From: Candidatus Palauibacter poriticola
GTDB taxonomy: Bacteria; Gemmatimonadota; Gemmatimonadetes; Palauibacterales; Palauibacteraceae
Length of the DNA: 34,050 bases
Assembly: GCA_012270965.1 (NCBI GenBank)
Contig: JAAXHJ010000069.1
Span: 462-34,511 of the forward strand
Reading direction: 5' to 3'
Shown: piece by piece, positions 24,740-32,325 of the stretch
Numbering within the stretch: position 1 is the stretch's first letter
Layout of the letters: every line of letters starts with the position of its first letter
The notes under the pieces: generated by a model
Told to the model about the DNA's origin: nothing
The model's database searches: none
Seen by the model: only the letters and a program-made list of their open reading frames with translations
Program-made: the position numbers and the translations under genes

Positions 24740-27318
24740 GTTTCTTCGACCGCGTCCGAGACTACCTGCGCCCCGTGAACCGGCCGCCGGCCGGCGGGCG
24801 CCGGGACGCGTGGGTCCACCACGGATTCCGGGCCGGGATGGTCGCCGTCATCGCCCTCGCCGTGCCCCTGATGTTCCCGCAGCGGACGCCGAGCGGGTTC
24901 GACGGCATCGACCCCGGCAGCGTCGCCCGGCAGACGATCAACGCGGACTTCGATTTCGACGTTCCCAAGGATCCGGACCGCCTCCGGGAGCAGCAGGACG
25001 AGGCGGAGGCCGGCGTGACGCCGAGGCTGCGCTTCGAACCCTCGCGCGCGGACAGCATCGTCGAGCGCGTGAACGCCTTCTTCGCGCAGCTCGATTCCAC
25101 CATCCTTGCGGCGGAAGCGCGAAGCGAGGAGCAGGAACTCCCGGTCGCGTCGGGTGCCGCGCTCGTCCGGGACGAGGTTCGGCGGGTCGCGGGGGGGATC
25201 GGGATCGACCTCTCGGCCGACGGAGTGATCGACTCGCTCCAGGTCGACTTCCTCCTCGACGGGGCGTCGCGCGTCCGGCTGCGCGAAGAACTCGAGACGG
25301 CCTTCGAGGGAATGCGCGGGGGTGTGATCCGCGGCAGCGAACTCGCGGACATCAGCGCCGCGAACGTTGTCGTGCGCGAGGGACCTTCCGGCGACGACCG
25401 CGTGCGCGCCGTCGGGGATCTCGTCCGGCTGGGCGATTTCACGCGGGTAACGCTGGAGGGCGTGGGAGACCGGCTTTCGCCGGGGGGCGCGGCGCTCTTT
25501 CAGCAACTTGTCCTCATGGGACAGCCGACGCTGCGCATCGACCAGGACGCGACCCGGCAGGCGCGGGAGCAGGCCCGGGCCGCGATCCCGCAGGTCGAGG
25601 GCTTCGTGCTCGAGGAAGAGCGCATCATCACCGAGAACACGGTGGTGACGGAGGAGGAATACCGCCGACTCCTCGCCTACGAGGCCCAGATCCTGGAGCG
25701 CGGAGGGACGCGCACGACATCGAACCTCCTCCGCAACGTGGGCATGGTCCTCCTCGTCGTGAGCATGCTCGGGATTCTCGTCTTCGCGACGTTCCGCTTT
25801 CGCCGCGACATCTACGAGGACCTCCCCAGCTTCACCGTGCTGCTCGGGCTCGTCGTCATGGTGATGGGGCCGGCCGGCGCCGTGGCCGTCGCGGGGGGCT
25901 CGCCCGCGCTCGTGCCGGTCGCGCTTGCGGGCCTCCTCGCGGCGGCGCTGTTCGACAGCCTCCTCGGCCTCGTCGTCGTCTCGACGATCACGGGGATCCT
26001 AATGGGCCAGCCGCACTTCGCGGGACTCGCGGCCCCCATGGTGACCGTGGCGGGCGGGGTCACGGCGGCCTTCGCGGTCCACACGATCCGCACGCGGTCG
26101 CAGAGCTGGGTTCTCGTGGCGCTCATCACCGCGGCCTACGTGGGGGCCGGCCTCGTGCTCGTCCTGACGGGCCACTACGCGCTGGGCGAGATGGGCACGA
26201 CCGCGGCGCTCGGGTTTCTGAACGCGACGGTGTGCACGGGACTCGGCGTCGGCATCGGCCTCCCGCTGCTCGAGACCTTCACGGGACGTACGACGGAGGC
26301 GTCGCTGCTCGAACTCTCCGACATGAACCGGCCGCTCCTGAGGCGGCTGGCGCGCGAGGCGCCCGGTACGTACGCCCACTCCATCAACGTGGCGAACCTC
26401 GTCGAGGCGGCTTGCGAGGCGATTGGGGCCGACGCCGTCCAGGGCCGCGTGGGGGTCTACTACCACGACATCGGGAAGCTCGAGCGTCCGCAGTACTTCA
26501 TCGAGAACCAGCCCCGGGGACTGAACCCGCACGACCGTCTCACCCCGTGGCAAAGCGCCGAAATCCTGCGCGACCACGTGCGCCACGGGCTGGCGATGGC
26601 CGAGGAGGCGCGTCTGCCCGAGGTCGTGAGGGACTTCATTCGCGAGCACCACGGGACGCAGCTCATCCGCTACTTCCTCGAGAAGGCGCGCGCCCAGGAC
26701 GGCGTCGCGGATGTGGATCCGAGCGACTTCGCCTACCCCGGCCCGAAGCCGCAGAGCAGGGAGACGGGCGTGGCGCTGCTGGCGGACGCGGTGGAAGCCG
26801 CGTCGCGCGTCCTCTCGAACCCGAGTCCCGAGCGCATCCGGGCGCTCATCGACCGCCTCGTACAGGACCGAATCGACTACGGCGAACTCGACGACTGCCC
26901 GCTCACGTACCGCGACCTCCGCATCGTCAAGCGGGAGTTCGCGCACGTCCTCACGGGGCTCTATCACCACCGCATCGACTATCCGAAGCCGACGGCGCCC
27001 GGCGAGACGTCCGGCGGTGCCGGTGAGGTGCCAGCCACCCGCGGGCGGGGAAAGAGCGACTTGGAGGAGGCGGTGACCACCGGGGAGGAGGGCGCGTCGG
27101 CGCCGATCGACCTCGAACAGGCCGCGCAGGGCGACACCGGTCCCATCCCCGCATTGGATTTGCCCGCGGAGTCGGCCACGGACCCGGCCACGGACCCGAC
27201 CACAGAGCCGCAGTCGGCCGCGGACCCGCAGTCGCCCGCAGACCCGGAGGCGGCCGCGGAGCCGGCCGCGGAGCCGGCTGCGGGGCCGCAAGGAGTTGCC
27301 GGCGGGCGGACGGATTGA
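24736..27318 (+). CDS. 7TM-HD membrane phosphodiesterase (YqfF/PgpH family, likely c-di-AMP)
   Basis: 860 residues from a TTG overlapping the phoH-like stop. Layout: a first membrane helix (about 33-53, [14 protein letters not shown]), an extracytoplasmic 7TMR-HDED domain (about 60-310), seven membrane helices (about 330-525, from [17 protein letters not shown]), then a cytoplasmic HD domain. HD metal residues are His548 ([12 protein letters not shown]), His577-Asp578 ([11 protein letters not shown]), a further His in LRDHVRHGL and the pair in REHHGTQL. PgpH enzymes hydrolyse cyclic di-AMP to pApA and so tune osmotic and wall homeostasis. The last ~50 residues are an acidic Pro/Ala/Asp/Thr tail made of tandem repeats and are not conserved in the family. 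Gene order with phoH and ybeY is typical. Confidence 0.94.
27175..27288. repeat. 12- and 18-bp tandem repeats in the 7TM-HD tail
   Basis: Units: three of 12 bases (27175, 27187, 27199; [12 protein letters not shown]), three of 18 bases (27211, 27229, 27247; [18 protein letters not shown]) and two of 12 (27265, 27277; AAEP, AAGP). All are in frame. Confidence 0.9.
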
Positions 27319-27890
27319 CCGAACCCGTGCCGCCGGAAGTCCGCCTCAACTTCCCCTCCGGTGGGGGAGATGGTTGGCGCGGCCCCCCCGAGGTTGAGTT
27401 GAAGGCGGCCGCGCGGGCGGCCCTCCGCACGGGGCGCGCGGCACCGGCCCGGGAGGCCGCGGCGGGACAGGGCGGGGAGGCTGCGGCGGGACAGGCCCGG
27501 GAGGCCGCGGCGGGACAGGATCGCGAGGCCGGTGGGGGCGCCGCGGGTGAGGGCGCCGAGATATCCGTCACCTTTCTCCCGGCGGAATCCATGCGCGCCC
27601 TGAACCGGGACTACCACGGCGTCGACGACGTCACGGACGTGCTGGCGTTCGGGCTCGGCGAGGATCCGCTCGTCGGCGACATCTACATCTCCCCGGAAGC
27701 TGCCGAGACTTCGGCGCGCGAAATGGGGCTCGATCCGGGCGAGGAAGTCCTCCGCCTCCTCATCCACGGCATCCTTCATCTGCTCGGACACGACCATCCG
27801 GAAGGCGAGGCGCGCTACGCCTCTCCGATGTTCGAACTTCAGGAGGGGCTGCTGGCGCGGCTGCTGGCCGACTTCCGCGGCCGCGCGTAG
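27315..27890 (+). CDS. ybeY: Endoribonuclease YbeY, with a repeat insertion
   Basis: 191 residues from a TTG that overlaps the upstream stop as TTGA. The zinc motif is complete: His151, His155 and His161 in HGILHLLGHDH. MRALNRDYHGVDDVTDVLAF and GDIYISPEAA are the other conserved blocks. YbeY is a metal-dependent RNase needed for 16S rRNA 3'-end maturation and ribosome quality control. Ordinary family members have about 155 residues. Here ~40 extra residues sit between the first helix and the ISVTFLP strand, made largely of three EAAAGQxx repeats. The core appears intact, so the insert is probably a tolerated surface loop. Confidence 0.95.
   Translation: MTEPVPPEVRLNFPSGGGDGWRGPPEVELKAAARAALRTGRAAPAREAAAGQGGEAAAGQAREAAAGQDREAGGGAAGEGAEISVTFLPAESMRALNRDYHGVDDVTDVLAFGLGEDPLVGDIYISPEAAETSAREMGLDPGEEVLRLLIHGILHLLGHDHPEGEARYASPMFELQEGLLARLLADFRGRA
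27453..27524. repeat. Three tandem 24-bp repeats in ybeY
   Basis: Units at 27453, 27477 and 27501, each starting GAGGCCGCGGCGGGACAG or a near copy. They encode EAAAGQGG, EAAAGQAR and EAAAGQDR in frame. Confidence 0.93.
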
Positions 27891-27969
27891 CATTCCCCGT
27901 CTTCCGCGGTCTTCCCGAAGGCCTGGTCCACGAACCGCCCGTCTCCGCGGGCCGGCTCCCCGAGCAAGC

Positions 27970-29331
27970 ATGCACGAGAATCCGGAAGATCAGCGCCGGC
28001 TCCTGATCGACGAGATCCGAGTCCACCTCTGGGCGGGCGACATCGACGCGCTCCTCGCGTTCGTTGAACCGCTCCATCCAAGCGACATGGCGGACGTGCT
28101 CGAGCACGTCGAGAAGGCGGAACGCAAGGCCCTCCTCAATTTCATCCCGGCCGCGCTCGCCTCTGACGCCCTCGCCGAGATGGAGGAGGAGGAAAGGCCT
28201 GGCGAACTGCTCGCGAGCCTGCAGCCGGTGCGGATCGCCGAGATCTTCGAGGAACTCGCGGACGACGACGCGGCCGATCTCGTCGGCGAACTCGACCCGG
28301 AGGACCAGGCCTACGTCTTCGAGTCGGTGCCGGACGAGGAAGAGCGGGGAATCCGGCGCCTACTCGAGTATCCGGAGGAGTCGGCGGGCGGGATCATGAC
28401 CCGCGAGCTGTGCGCGGTGGACTTCGAGGCGACGGCGGCCGCGGCGATCGAGGAGCTTCGGGCGCAGGCGGAGGAGAGCGAGGACCTCTACACCGTGTTC
28501 GTCGTCGGGCAGGGGATGCGGCTGCGCGGCGTCGTCACCCTGCGGGATCTCGTGCTCGCGGCGCCGGAGACGCCCATCTCCGATCTGCTCGAGGAGCCCC
28601 CGGCCGTGGTTTCGGTGGATCTCGACCAGGAGGAGGTGGGGAGGCTGCTGTCCCGCTACAACCTCGCCGCGATCGGGGTCGTCGACGGCGAGGGCCGGCT
28701 GGTGGGACAGATCACCTTCGACGACGTGATCGATGTCGTCGAGGCGGAGGTCACCGAGGACATCCTGCGCTTCGCCGCGGTGTCGGACGAGGAGCAGCTA
28801 CGCGGGACGACGCTCGGCGCGATCCGGAGCCGGCTGCCGTGGCTCGCGGTGAACACGCTTACGCTCTCGGTCGCCGCGGTTGCGGTGTGGCTGTACCGAG
28901 ACACGATCGAGCAGTTGGCGATTCTCGCGGCCGTGATGCCGGTGATCGCGGGCCTGGGTGGAAACGCGGGAACGCAGGCGCTGGCGGTCACGATTCGCCG
29001 CATCGCGCTCGCCGACGAACTGCCGGGAGAACGCTGGTCCGCCGTCGTCAAGGAACTCGTCGTGGGTCTGGTGAACGGACTCGCGATCGGGTTGCTCGTG
29101 GCGCTCGTCTCGCTGCTGCTTCCGCAAACCGAGGTGATCTTCGGGTTCGTCGTGATGATCGCGATGTGGGGGAACCTCGCCGTAGCCTCCGCGCTGGGTG
29201 CGTTCTTCCCGATCCTGCTGGAGCGGTCCGGCGTGGACCCGGCGGTCGCGTCGTCGGTCTTCGTCACGACCTTCACGGATCTGTTCGGGTTCGTTCTGCT
29301 GCTGGGGCTCGCGACCCGGTTCCTCCTGTGA
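27970..29331 (+). CDS. mgtE: Magnesium transporter MgtE
   Basis: 453 residues from the ATG at 27970; the ribosome site is weak. An N-terminal MgtE_N superhelix (1-130, LHPSDMADVLEHVEKAERK) is followed by two CBS domains (about 135-265, with GIMTRELCAVD and GQITFDDVIDVVEAE). Five membrane helices then form the pore (about 285-453), with PVIAGLGGNAGTQ (Pro324-Gln336) and Asp437 in FVTTFTDLFGFV, the position of the pore aspartate. The cytoplasmic domains sense Mg2+ and gate uptake. It follows ybeY by 79 bases in the same direction, so it may share a transcript. The stop is followed by three 18-bp repeats. Confidence 0.96.
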   Translation: MHENPEDQRRLLIDEIRVHLWAGDIDALLAFVEPLHPSDMADVLEHVEKAERKALLNFIPAALASDALAEMEEEERPGELLASLQPVRIAEIFEELADDDAADLVGELDPEDQAYVFESVPDEEERGIRRLLEYPEESAGGIMTRELCAVDFEATAAAAIEELRAQAEESEDLYTVFVVGQGMRLRGVVTLRDLVLAAPETPISDLLEEPPAVVSVDLDQEEVGRLLSRYNLAAIGVVDGEGRLVGQITFDDVIDVVEAEVTEDILRFAAVSDEEQLRGTTLGAIRSRLPWLAVNTLTLSVAAVAVWLYRDTIEQLAILAAVMPVIAGLGGNAGTQALAVTIRRIALADELPGERWSAVVKELVVGLVNGLAIGLLVALVSLLLPQTEVIFGFVVMIAMWGNLAVASALGAFFPILLERSGVDPAVASSVFVTTFTDLFGFVLLLGLATRFLL

Positions 29332-29346
29332 GCGCCGGGAGGGCGG

Positions 29347-29400
29347 CAGCCTCCGGGTGCGCCGGAGCCTCAAGGTGCACGAGAGCCTCCGGCTGCGAGG
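29347..29400. repeat. Three tandem 18-bp repeats between mgtE and meaB
   Basis: Units at 29347, 29365 and 29383, close to GAGCCTCCGGGTGCGCGG. They lie outside mgtE. In frame 2 they read SLRVRR, SLKVHE and SLRLRG and stay open to a TGA at 29411-29413 that overlaps the meaB GTG. Confidence 0.8.
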
Positions 29401-29409
29401 AGCTGCGGA

Positions 29410-30456
29410 GTGAGTGAGGCGTTCGATGCGGGGGGACTCGCCGACCGCATCGCGGGCGGCGAGCCCTTGGCGCTGGCCCGGGGGATCTCGCATGTGGAGA
29501 ACGAGAGCGACGGATTCGAGGCGCTTCTCGAACGGCTGGACGGGCGCACCGGGCGGGCGCGCCGCATCGGCATCACGGGGCCGCCCGGCGCCGGCAAGTC
29601 GACGCTCACCGCCGCGCTCACGCGGCACTACCTCGACCGGTCGCTCACGGTCGGGATCGTAGCCGTGGACCCGACGAGTCCGTTCACCGGCGGGGCCCTT
29701 CTCGGCGACCGCATCCGCATGGTAGAACTCTCCACCGAACCCGGCGTGTTCATCCGCTCAATGGCGAGCCGCGGCTCGCTCGGCGGTCTCGCGACCGCGA
29801 CCCGGGAAGCCGCCGATCTCATGGACGCCGCCGGTTACGACCGCGTGATCTTGGAGACGCTCGGCGTGGGCCAGGCGGAACTCGACATCGCCGTCTCCGC
29901 CGACACCACCGCCGTCGTCCTCGTCCCCGAATCCGGCGATGGCGTGCAGGCCATGAAGGCGGGGCTCATGGAGGTGGCGGATCTTTTCGTCATCAACAAG
30001 TCGGACCGTCCCGGCGCCGACCGACTGGAGAAGGAGATCGCGATCATCACGTCGATCCGCTTCGCGAACCGCCCCCGGACCCGCCCGACCACGACCCGCC
30101 GGGCACCGACTGGCCCGACCACGACCCGCCGGGCGCCGACTGGACGCCCGCTGGCCGACCCCGTGCCGGAGGTCGAAGCCGAGTGGCGGATGCCGATCAT
30201 CCAGACCGTCGCGTCCGAAGCGCGCGGCGTAGAGGAGTTGGCCGATCACCTCGACCGGCACTTCGACTGGCTGACCTCGACCGGGAAGCTGGCGTCAAAC
30301 CGCCAGGCTGCCCGCCTCCGCCGCGCACACGACGCCCTGCTGCGCCGCTCCCAACGCGACGCGCAGCGGATCTGGCGCCGATTCTCTCCCGAAACGCTGG
30401 ATTCCGGGGCCTCCCCCTACGCCATCGCGCGCCGGCTGTACGAAGACCTGAAGTGA
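29410..30456 (+). CDS. meaB: MeaB/ArgK-type G-protein chaperone of B12-dependent mutase
   Basis: 348 residues from a GTG at 29410, with GAGGAG eight bases upstream. G-protein motifs are present: P-loop GPPGAGKST (Gly57-Thr65), VDPTSPFTGGALLGDRIRM, ETLGVGQAELD and the base-specificity motif NKSD (Asn196-Asp199). MeaB-type proteins load and protect adenosylcobalamin-dependent acyl-CoA mutases; such a mutase lies 1.9 kb downstream. After NKSDRPGADRLEKEI there is an insert of about 30 residues built from a tandem 10-residue repeat (TTTRRAPTGP), not normal for the family. The C-terminal dimerisation helix region (ARRLYEDLK) is intact. A 13-bp duplication covers the stop codon. Confidence 0.94.
   Translation: MSEAFDAGGLADRIAGGEPLALARGISHVENESDGFEALLERLDGRTGRARRIGITGPPGAGKSTLTAALTRHYLDRSLTVGIVAVDPTSPFTGGALLGDRIRMVELSTEPGVFIRSMASRGSLGGLATATREAADLMDAAGYDRVILETLGVGQAELDIAVSADTTAVVLVPESGDGVQAMKAGLMEVADLFVINKSDRPGADRLEKEIAIITSIRFANRPRTRPTTTRRAPTGPTTTRRAPTGRPLADPVPEVEAEWRMPIIQTVASEARGVEELADHLDRHFDWLTSTGKLASNRQAARLRRAHDALLRRSQRDAQRIWRRFSPETLDSGASPYAIARRLYEDLK
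30084..30143. repeat. 30-bp tandem duplication inside meaB
   Basis: 30084-30113 and 30114-30143 differ at one base (A at 30105, G at 30135). In frame; it doubles TTTRRAPTGP. Confidence 0.95.
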
Positions 30457-30467
30457 AGACCTGAAGT
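30442..30467. repeat. 13-bp tandem duplication at the meaB stop
   Basis: GAAGACCTGAAGT occurs at 30442-30454 and again at 30455-30467. The stop TGA spans the join; before duplication the codon would have been TAG, so the protein end is unchanged. Confidence 0.9.
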
Positions 30468-30478
30468 AGGGAAGCGCA

Positions 30479-30509
30479 GCCGTGAGGGCCGGCGCTGCCC
30501 ATTCACGGC
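30479..30509. terminator. Strong hairpin between convergent meaB and outer-membrane gene
   Basis: GCCGTGA (30479-30485) pairs with TCACGGC (30503-30509). Inside it GGGC (30486-30489) pairs with GCCC (30497-30500), leaving a two-base bulge and a 7-base loop. The minus-strand gene's stop codon lies in the stem. A bidirectional terminator is likely. Confidence 0.6.
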
Positions 30510-31321
30510 ATCCTGACGACGAGTCCCGTCCCCGTGAAGAAGCCCGTGGCGGACTCGTTCAGCCCCACGCCGACGCGGATGTCCCACTGAACATCGTCGC
30601 CGACGCTCCAAGTGAACCCTCCGTTCGCATAGTGCTCCGACCGCGTCCCGAGCGGTTCGTCGTGCAGGCGGCCGAACCACTCGGCGTAGACCCCCGCCCG
30701 CGCGCCCACGGAGAACCCGGCCACGACCGACTGGGTCCACTCACGGTATTCCTCCCCGGCGCCGCGCGATTCCGCCACCGCCCGGTTCACCTGCGTGCTG
30801 CCCGCCAGCGTGACCGTCTGCGAAAGATCCCAGCTGTAGATGAAGTTCACGCCCGGCAGCGTTCGGTCGCTCGTGAAGGCCGTGCTTCCCGAGGGGACCG
30901 TCGTCTGGGGAAGGATCGCCGTCGCCGGCCGGAGACCGTCCTGTTCGGTCAGCAACAGCTTGATCCCCAGGTATAGGTCTTCCATTCCCGTCTCGGTGAG
31001 GCTGCGCCCGTCTGCCCTGGCGCCCGCCGACACGGGGCTAAGCCCCAGCCGGACTTCCAACGCTTCGGACAGCACGCCGACCCGCAGCAGAGCCTCGCCC
31101 AGCGAATGCACCCAACTCCCGCCGGCACCCTCGGGCCGGTCGTATTCGTACGTGTAGCCGAACTCAAGCTGGAACACACCGCGGCCCACCGTCGCGGCCG
31201 CTTCGGTAAAGTCCGGCCGGTCCGCAACCAGCGGTCCCCGCTGCCCGTGCGCGGGGTCGGCGGCCATCATGAAGAGCGAGCCGACCGCGAGGGCCGGAAC
31301 GATCCTTAGTCCACACATCAT
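30503..31321 (-). CDS. Outer-membrane transporter-like protein (phenol MetA-pathway family)
   Basis: 272 residues from the first of two adjacent ATGs (31321), with GGAG eight bases upstream. A signal peptide runs to about residue 26 (LRIVPALAVGSLFMMAADPA, then HGQ). The mature start, VADRPDFTEAAATVGRGVFQ followed by LEFGYTYEYD, is typical of the Phenol_MetA_deg/transporter family. Alternating hydrophobic strands (LEVRLGLSPVS, VTLAGSTQVNRAV, AGVYAEWFG) fit a small beta-barrel, and the chain ends in a barrel-type strand GTGLVVRMP. The name is historical; substrates are unknown. It is convergent with meaB and lies between it and the mutase, with no evident link. Confidence 0.85.
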   Translation of the reverse strand: MMCGLRIVPALAVGSLFMMAADPAHGQRGPLVADRPDFTEAAATVGRGVFQLEFGYTYEYDRPEGAGGSWVHSLGEALLRVGVLSEALEVRLGLSPVSAGARADGRSLTETGMEDLYLGIKLLLTEQDGLRPATAILPQTTVPSGSTAFTSDRTLPGVNFIYSWDLSQTVTLAGSTQVNRAVAESRGAGEEYREWTQSVVAGFSVGARAGVYAEWFGRLHDEPLGTRSEHYANGGFTWSVGDDVQWDIRVGVGLNESATGFFTGTGLVVRMP

Positions 31322-31772
31322 CCTGTTCTCTCCAAGTGTTTGCGCCCGAACACGTTCCTGCGGAAACGCCCGTTCCCTGCCCCTGCCGGCCGGAAGGCCG
31401 GCCATTTCAGCGACGCGGACGGCGACGAGCTCACGTACTCGGCGGCCAGTTCGAACGAGCATGTCGCGGTCGCGCTGGAGACGGGTGCCGGTGTCCGCAC
31501 CTGAGGTATGGCGCACTTCCATGCGTGGCCTCCCAATCGATCGAGTCTCGTGTCGCTTTGGCGTGGCCACGAAACGCAGCCTCGGTAATCGTAACCGTTC
31601 GAGCAGGCTCGAGCGTGCTTGACGACCTCTCATTACGGGCGGAACCCAAGTCCCGGATCGCCACGAACCGGGCCTCGAACTCCGCGTTCCGTCGCGCGGG
31701 CCGGAGGAGGGCGCTCTTGGCCAATGGTGGCCGCGTCCGCGAAGCCCAGGATCTTCGGCGAGACTTCTAAAC
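31322..31772. other. 451 bases with no intact gene
   Basis: No reading frame here gives a recognisable whole protein. It holds the upstream region of the outer-membrane gene, a fragment of an Ig/cadherin-like domain (31406-31504), about 270 bases with nothing I recognise, and a GGCCA-ATGG-TGGCC inverted repeat at 31719-31732 just before the decayed antitoxin, where an autoregulatory operator could lie. Confidence 0.7.
31406..31504 (+). pseudogene. Fragment of an Ig/cadherin-like repeat domain
   Basis: One frame reads FSDADGDELTYSAASSNEHV then AVALETGAGVRT and stops at 31502-31504. This resembles the DPDGDxLTYxAxSSD segment of bacterial Ig/cadherin-like repeats of secreted proteins. No start, signal peptide or flanking repeat is present. 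It is probably a scrap of a lost surface protein; a chance match is possible because only ~32 residues are involved. Confidence 0.45.
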
Positions 31773-31980
31773 ATGAGTGTCGTGACCATCTCCTCCCGCT
31801 ACCAAGTCGTCATCCCCCGCGAGGTTCGCGAGAGACTCAATCTGCGACCGGGACAGAAGATCCATGCCCTCCCTCTGAACGAAGCGCGTGGAACTCGTAC
31901 CCGTGGAGCCGATCACGGAAGCGCGGGGGTTCGTACGCGGCATCGACACGACGGTGCCCCGCGATGGAGACCGGGTTTGA
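31773..31980 (+). pseudogene. Frameshifted AbrB/SpoVT-type antitoxin (VapB/MazE-like)
   Basis: The ATG at 31773 starts SVVTISSRYQVVIPREVRER then LNLRPGQKIHALPLN, a clear AbrB swapped-hairpin domain. After about 31880 the match continues in another frame: RVELVPVEPITEARGFVRG then IDTTVPRDGDRV, ending at TGA 31978-31980. Removing one base near 31880-31884 (AACGAAGCGCG to AACGAGCGCG) would restore the usual ~70-residue antitoxin. The frameshift makes it a pseudogene unless it is a sequencing error, but the partner toxin is also broken, which supports real decay. Confidence 0.85.
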
Positions 31981-32232
31981 ACGTCGTCGACTCGTCGGCA
32001 TTGCTGAGTACGCGCGGCTGCAACAGGGCCGGGTGGTGGACTTGGGCGCCAACTTGGCATGCGCCGCCGCCGAATTGAGCGCGGAGCTGGGGCTGCCGCT
32101 GGCCTACGCCATCACCCTCGCGACGGCCCGCTCGTCCGGGGCCACGCTTTGGACTCAAGACGGGGTTTCGAACGCTTGGGCGACGTCGAGTACTCCGGGA
32201 CTTCATCACCGTCCGCCCGCCACGGGTTGTAG
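31977..32232 (+). pseudogene. Decayed PIN-domain toxin (VapC-like), internally deleted
   Basis: Three pieces in three frames. The start LNVVDSSAL comes from a TTG overlapping the antitoxin stop (TTGA), giving the first catalytic Asp. Then ARLQQGRVVDLGANLACAAA, ELSAELGLPLAYAITLATAR and SSGATLWTQD lie in a second frame, and FERLGDVEYSGTSSPSARHG lies in a third, to TAG at 32232. Roughly 65 residues between the first two pieces are missing, including the region with the conserved Glu. In LPLAYAITLATA the usual catalytic Asp is Tyr. It cannot be an active RNase. Together with the upstream antitoxin it is a dead type II toxin-antitoxin locus. Confidence 0.85.
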
Positions 32233-32325
32233 GGTGGAAGCCTACTCGGGCTGCGGGCACGTCCCTATCTTGGAGGCTGGGCGGGAGAGGGTTCCGGATG
32301 CGCGGATCTAACGAAGAACCTCGGT

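Noticed and set aside
31597..31620. tRNA-like GTTCGAGC segment
   Set aside because: No cloverleaf arms can be built around it.
31505..31772. Short frames on both strands between the Ig-like scrap and the antitoxin remnant
   Set aside because: No motif, ribosome site or plausible composition supports any of them.
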